A stretch of DNA of 8,337 nt from an uncultured Chlorobiota bacterium. Its GTDB lineage: Bacteria > Bacteroidota > Kapaibacteriia > OLB7. The position numbers and the translations under genes were made by a program. Positions 5,993-8,337 of this stretch are shown here, piece after piece. Positions within the stretch are counted from its first letter, which is position 1, and each line of letters starts with the position of its first letter. The notes under the pieces were generated by a model. The model made no database searches. It was not told the DNA's origin and was given only the letters and a program-made list of their open reading frames with translations. The stretch covers positions 1-8,337 of the forward strand of contig CAMLOB010000144.1 in assembly GCA_946481475.1 (NCBI GenBank). The letters are read 5' to 3'.

Positions 5993-6205
5993 ATGGCACT
6001 GAGTGGTTATTCTCCGGCAACGGAACGGAAGATCGAGCAACTGCTGGCGAGCCTTTACTCGGAACTGAATATTCGGAAACCGGACGACCTTTACGGTTCG
6101 GTCTGTATTGAGGTCCGCTATCAGAACGGCAAGCCGGTAGGACAGGTCGACGTACAATTGAAGTACGTGATGAAGAGGAGCGAAAAGAGACAGCGAAGGG
6201 AATAA
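5993..6205 (+). CDS. Small hypothetical protein (70 aa)
   Basis: A 70-residue protein, hydrophilic and basic at the C-terminus, with codon use like the neighbouring genes. An amphipathic helix (about residues 10-24, KIEQLLASLYSEL) is followed by a predicted beta hairpin, GSVCIEVRYQNGKPVGQVDVQLKYVM (about 35-60), and a highly charged tail (KRSEKRQRRE). The helix plus GSV-x-I-x-V-x-x-NGK-x-V layout recalls the small DUF2292/YezD-like proteins, but the similarity is only by eye. No Shine-Dalgarno is obvious, and an in-frame stop lies 15 bases upstream of the ATG, so the start is fixed. The opposite strand is open here too but looks non-coding. Two terminator-like hairpins follow at 6285-6342 and 6503-6550. 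Confidence 0.6.
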   Translation: MALSGYSPATERKIEQLLASLYSELNIRKPDDLYGSVCIEVRYQNGKPVGQVDVQLKYVMKRSEKRQRRE

Positions 6206-6268
6206 GTTGGAAGAAGGGGAGGGAGCCGGTGAAGAGGGAAGAGAAGGTCCGTACAACGAAGATTCCAG

Positions 6269-6342
6269 GCGCGTTGCGCACAGCAAGCCCTGTAGGAAGT
6301 ATCGGTATACCATGGGTGCCGGTCCTTGCCGACAGGGCTTTT
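6269..6342 (+). repeat. Structured element copy A: shared 21-base head plus terminator-like hairpin
   Basis: The element begins with GCGCGTTGCGC, ACAGC and AAGCC in succession (6269-6289), identical to copy B at 6487-6507. The AAGCC end is also the start of a hairpin arm, AAGCCCTGT (6285-6293), which pairs with ACAGGGCTT (6332-6340) and runs into TTTT (6339-6342). The 38-base interior contains the palindrome GGTATACC and is weakly structured. It lies 63 bases after the small gene's stop. It may serve as that gene's terminator, or as part of a small RNA or a repeat family. Confidence 0.7.
6285..6342 (+). terminator. Terminator-like hairpin of copy A
   Basis: A 9-bp perfect stem AAGCCCTGT / ACAGGGCTT closes a long interior and is followed by T residues (TTTT at 6339-6342, two of them in the stem). 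The long interior makes it a less typical intrinsic terminator than the one at 2727-2767, but the AAGCC...GGCTTTT form is the same. Confidence 0.5.
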
Positions 6343-6486
6343 CTGCAGGTGCCGGCGGATATGTGCGGAGGAGGGTAAAGGCCGCCGCTCTCTCTTCGAA
6401 TCGAAAGCCGACAGTATGTCGGCAGGGAAATGTCCACGGAAAACGACGATGCGAATGCTGTCGTCGCGACATACATAACGGATTGA
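6343..6486 (+). other. Spacer between the two element copies, with hairpins and a possible micro-ORF
   Basis: These 144 bases contain a perfect 7-bp hairpin GCCGACA-GTA-TGTCGGC (6407-6423) and a 6-bp stem CGACGA / TCGTCG with an 11-base loop. A micro-ORF of 18 codons (ATG at 6430, stop at 6484-6486) would encode MSTENDDANAVVATYITD. It is preceded by AGGGA and its stop abuts the start of copy B. Its translation is unproven, and the region may be part of one structured RNA. Confidence 0.3.
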
Positions 6487-6550
6487 GCGCGTTGCGCACA
6501 GCAAGCCTCGTCTGCGGAGACTTCCATGCGGTCTCCGCGACGAGGCTTTT
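6487..6550 (+). repeat. Structured element copy B: shared 21-base head plus long hairpin
   Basis: The head at 6487-6507 is identical to copy A. The hairpin is far stronger: AAGCCTCGTC (6503-6512), one bulged T, GCGGAGAC (6514-6521), loop of nine bases, GTCTCCGC (6531-6538), GACGAGGCTT (6539-6548), then TT. All 18 pairs are Watson-Crick. Relative to copy A, the outer five pairs are conserved while the next ones differ on both arms and remain paired. The sequence just upstream (6407-6486) also folds. Confidence 0.75.
6503..6550 (+). terminator. Strong terminator-like hairpin of copy B
   Basis: An 18-bp stem with one bulge and a 9-base loop ends in GGCTTTT followed by GCGTTT. It is stable and correctly oriented to stop plus-strand transcription about 160 bases before the large secreted-protein gene, isolating that gene from upstream transcripts. 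Confidence 0.7.
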
Positions 6551-6708
6551 GCGTTTCGGGCCGCAAGCGGACTAACGACACAGAGTTGTGTGGGGCGTAA
6601 TAAAAAGGATACTAACGAAAGCTGCCTGGTCGGATATGATCAACGGATGAGTTAGTAAAACAGATAGTTATTTAATCATCAATTGTCAAGAATCAATTGG
6701 AGAGAGGA
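6551..6708 (+). promoter_or_regulatory. Upstream region of the secreted-protein gene, possible promoter
   Basis: A tentative promoter is TTGTGT (6586-6591), 16 bases, then GATACT (6608-6613); the -35 overlaps a small ACACA-GAGT-TGTGT hairpin. Downstream, TACTAAC (6610-6616) and GTTAGTA (6651-6657) are inverted copies. The octamer ATCAATTG occurs twice 14 bases apart (6678-6685, 6692-6699) just before the ribosome site. The final GGAGAGAGGA (6699-6708) is a good Shine-Dalgarno for the ATG at 6709. Confidence 0.35.
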
Positions 6709-8337
6709 ATGAATTTCAGACGATTTGCACAGAGTATATGCATGGCGCTGGTCATGCTCGGAATCGCTTCGACGGCCAGGTCGCAGGCGATTCCGGGAGC
6801 CGTTCAGCTTTCAGGGTCATTGACGTCGAACCGAACGCTTTCGGCCGATTCGGTCTACCAGATAACGGGATTGCTCAAGGTGGAAAACGGAGCGGTCCTC
6901 ACCATCCCCAAGGGGACGCTGATCTACGGCGATAACCGGGGAACGCAGAACGGCATCCAGGTGCAGCAGGGGGGGCGTATCGAGGCGACGGGAACGAAGA
7001 ACTGTCCGATTATCTTCGCCTCCGCCGTTCCGCAGGGATCGCGCGCCGGTGGAGACTGGGCCGGCATTATCCTGCTCGGAAACGCTCCGATCAACAACGG
7101 ACCGACGGCAACCATCGAGGGTGGAACCGGAGGCGTCTATGGCGGGACCAATGCGGCCGATAACAGCGGAACGCTGAAGTATGTCCGCATCGAATATGCC
7201 GGATCCCTTTTCTCGGCCAACAACGAGATCAACTCCCTGACGATGGGGGGTGTGGGGACCGGGACAACGATCGATTACGTGCAGTGCAGCTACGGTCTCG
7301 ACGATGCGTTCGAGTGGTTCGGCGGCACGGTCAACGTCAGCCACCTTGTGGCTTTCGGTACGCTGGACGACAACTGGGATACGGACAACGGATACAGCGG
7401 CATCGGCCAGTGGCTCTTCGGATTCCGGGACATCACGAAGTCGGACATCTCCACCTCGAACGGTATGGAGGCCGACAACGATGCGACGGGATCGACCAAC
7501 ACGCCCCTTTCCCATCCGAAGTTTGCGAACATGACCGAGGTGGGACCGTTCTACGACGGCACGGCCACCACCGGCATCTTCGGTCGCGTCGGACACTGGC
7601 GCCGCAATACGAACTATCAGTTGTATAACTCGGTGCTGACCGGCTACGATGAGGGGCTGCGTCTGGACGGAGCTGGAATCGCCGCAAAGATTGCCGGCAC
7701 CTCCGCATGTCCGCAGCCGGGAAGTTTCGAGACCAAGGGAGTCTACGTCTCGGCCCGGAACACCACGCTGAACGCCGTCAGCGACGTCAGCGCGACCGAT
7801 GCGGCCAACTGGTACGGCTGTACCGGTGCGGGAAATGGAAGCAGTACCACCTTCAACACCGCCGGACTGCTCGCGGTCGGTCAGGCCGACCTGAACAATC
7901 CCGATCCCCGTCCGTCGACGACGGCTGCTCCGGCTACCGGAGGCGTGACTCTGCCGGCGGCATACGGCGGACGGACTTCCACCAGCTACCGCGGAGCCTT
8001 CGATCCGTCGCTGAGCCGCGATCAGCAGTGGGATGCCGACTGGACCAACTACGATCCGCAGCGGACGACCTACGTGAAGCACAAGATCGGGTGGAACCTG
8101 GTTGCTCTTGCCAACACGCCGACCGGTGCGAACAACCACAAGGATTCGATCTACGGCTTCAACAGCTCCAACGCATTCAAGTTCGATCCGGTCAACGGCT
8201 ATCAGACCGAGAACTCGATGAATTCGCAGGTCGGTTACTTCCTCCAGCTTGATTCGAACTGCATTGTCGAGCAGGTGGGGAATGCCGTTGCGCTTCCCAC
8301 GACCACCGCTTCGCTTCCGGCCGGATGGAACATCGTT
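6709..8337 (+). CDS. Large secreted beta-helix-like protein with GWNLV repeat, C-terminus outside window
   Basis: The frame is open for 543 codons to the window end, so the gene is incomplete. Residues 1 to about 26 (MNFRRFAQSICMAMVMLGIASTARSQA) form a signal peptide without a lipobox. The body, about 30-430, is rich in Gly/Asn/Thr/Asp with beta-helix-like repeats. Recognisable family blocks are LTIPKGTLIYGD, GGDWAGIILLGNAPIN (114-129), YAGSLFSANNEINSLTMGGVG (163-183), DDAFEWFGGTVN (198-209) and LDDNWDTDNGYSG (219-231). These occur in exported Bacteroidota/Chlorobiota proteins, some mislabelled as multidrug transporters. The clustered aspartates (198-199, 220-221, 224, 226) could bind calcium. 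From Gly461 a module begins GWNLVALANTP and ends GYFLQL, and a second copy begins GWNIV at 539, 78 residues later. A type IX sorting domain would be expected beyond the window, but is not visible. It is probably surface-displayed or secreted; its ligand or activity is unknown. Confidence 0.88.
   Translation, partial: MNFRRFAQSICMALVMLGIASTARSQAIPGAVQLSGSLTSNRTLSADSVYQITGLLKVENGAVLTIPKGTLIYGDNRGTQNGIQVQQGGRIEATGTKNCPIIFASAVPQGSRAGGDWAGIILLGNAPINNGPTATIEGGTGGVYGGTNAADNSGTLKYVRIEYAGSLFSANNEINSLTMGGVGTGTTIDYVQCSYGLDDAFEWFGGTVNVSHLVAFGTLDDNWDTDNGYSGIGQWLFGFRDITKSDISTSNGMEADNDATGSTNTPLSHPKFANMTEVGPFYDGTATTGIFGRVGHWRRNTNYQLYNSVLTGYDEGLRLDGAGIAAKIAGTSACPQPGSFETKGVYVSARNTTLNAVSDVSATDAANWYGCTGAGNGSSTTFNTAGLLAVGQADLNNPDPRPSTTAAPATGGVTLPAAYGGRTSTSYRGAFDPSLSRDQQWDADWTNYDPQRTTYVKHKIGWNLVALANTPTGANNHKDSIYGFNSSNAFKFDPVNGYQTENSMNSQVGYFLQLDSNCIVEQVGNAVALPTTTASLPAGWNIV

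Noticed and set aside
6207..6575. Plus-strand 122-codon frame across the duplicated elements
   Set aside because: It opens with a TTG, is of biased composition (Gly/Arg/Cys), and passes through both hairpins; no conserved features.
5955..6581. Minus-strand 208-codon open frame
   Set aside because: Cys/Arg/Ser-rich with no domain, it spans the small plus-strand gene, both hairpin elements and the spacer, which is better explained as non-coding structure.
5735..6708. Defence island, toxin-antitoxin or retron in the gene-poor region
   Set aside because: No reverse transcriptase, nuclease or toxin-like protein is encoded nearby; the structured repeats alone do not support such a system.
6817..8139. 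Minus-strand 440-codon open frame opposite the secreted-protein gene
   Set aside because: The plus-strand frame has a signal peptide and recognisable family blocks; the antisense frame is Arg/Val/Gly-rich with no motif, as expected of a GC-rich shadow.

Overview
The window looks like a chromosomal segment from a moderately GC-rich bacterium of the Bacteroidota/Chlorobiota group, possibly Kapabacteria- or Ignavibacteria-like. Three things suggest this. The incomplete secreted protein at the right end belongs to a family of beta-helix-like exported proteins that I associate with type IX secretion phyla, and it carries a GWNLV-type repeat near its C-terminus. Several genes have weak or no Shine-Dalgarno sequences. 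The nucleoside diphosphate kinase and rhodanese have motif variants typical of that group. The phylum is an inference from protein style, not a measured placement.

Layout. Positions 2-352 (+) are the 3' end of sucD (succinyl-CoA synthetase alpha), which ends in an unusual lysine/alanine-rich tail. A 250-base gap with no convincing gene follows, then a single-domain rhodanese (603-977, +) and ndk (1070-1486, +). ndk is flanked by AT-rich low-complexity motifs in opposite orientation. Next come a GATGA-rich stretch, a perfect 18-base palindrome, and an unrecognised exported protein (1684-2679, +) ended by a strong intrinsic terminator. A sigma70-like promoter directly after that terminator, with a nested leader hairpin, drives a spondin-domain lipoprotein (2896-3648, +). 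Two strong hairpins separate it from two minus-strand genes: a classical SDR oxidoreductase (3813-4667) and an atypical NAD(P)-binding Rossmann protein (5060-5734). The 392 bases between these two hold a purine-rich direct repeat, a hairpin and a seven-unit tandem repeat whose period changes from 18 to 17 bases.

From 5735 to 6708 there is little coding sequence. It holds one small likely gene (5993-6205, +) and then about 500 bases rich in hairpins. That stretch includes two copies of a 21-base sequence, each running directly into a terminator-like hairpin whose arms differ between the copies but stay complementary. The last gene (6709 to beyond the window end, +) is a large secreted protein with a signal peptide, a beta-helix-like body and the start of a tandem C-terminal module.

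The genes do not form one obvious pathway. sucD, the rhodanese and ndk are housekeeping or stress functions. The lipoprotein, the unknown exported protein and the large secreted protein form an envelope/secretion theme. The two minus-strand Rossmann proteins look like an independent insertion among plus-strand genes. I see no transposase, integrase, CRISPR array, toxin-antitoxin pair or recognisable defence system. The most unusual signal is the duplicated, covarying hairpin element at 6269-6550.
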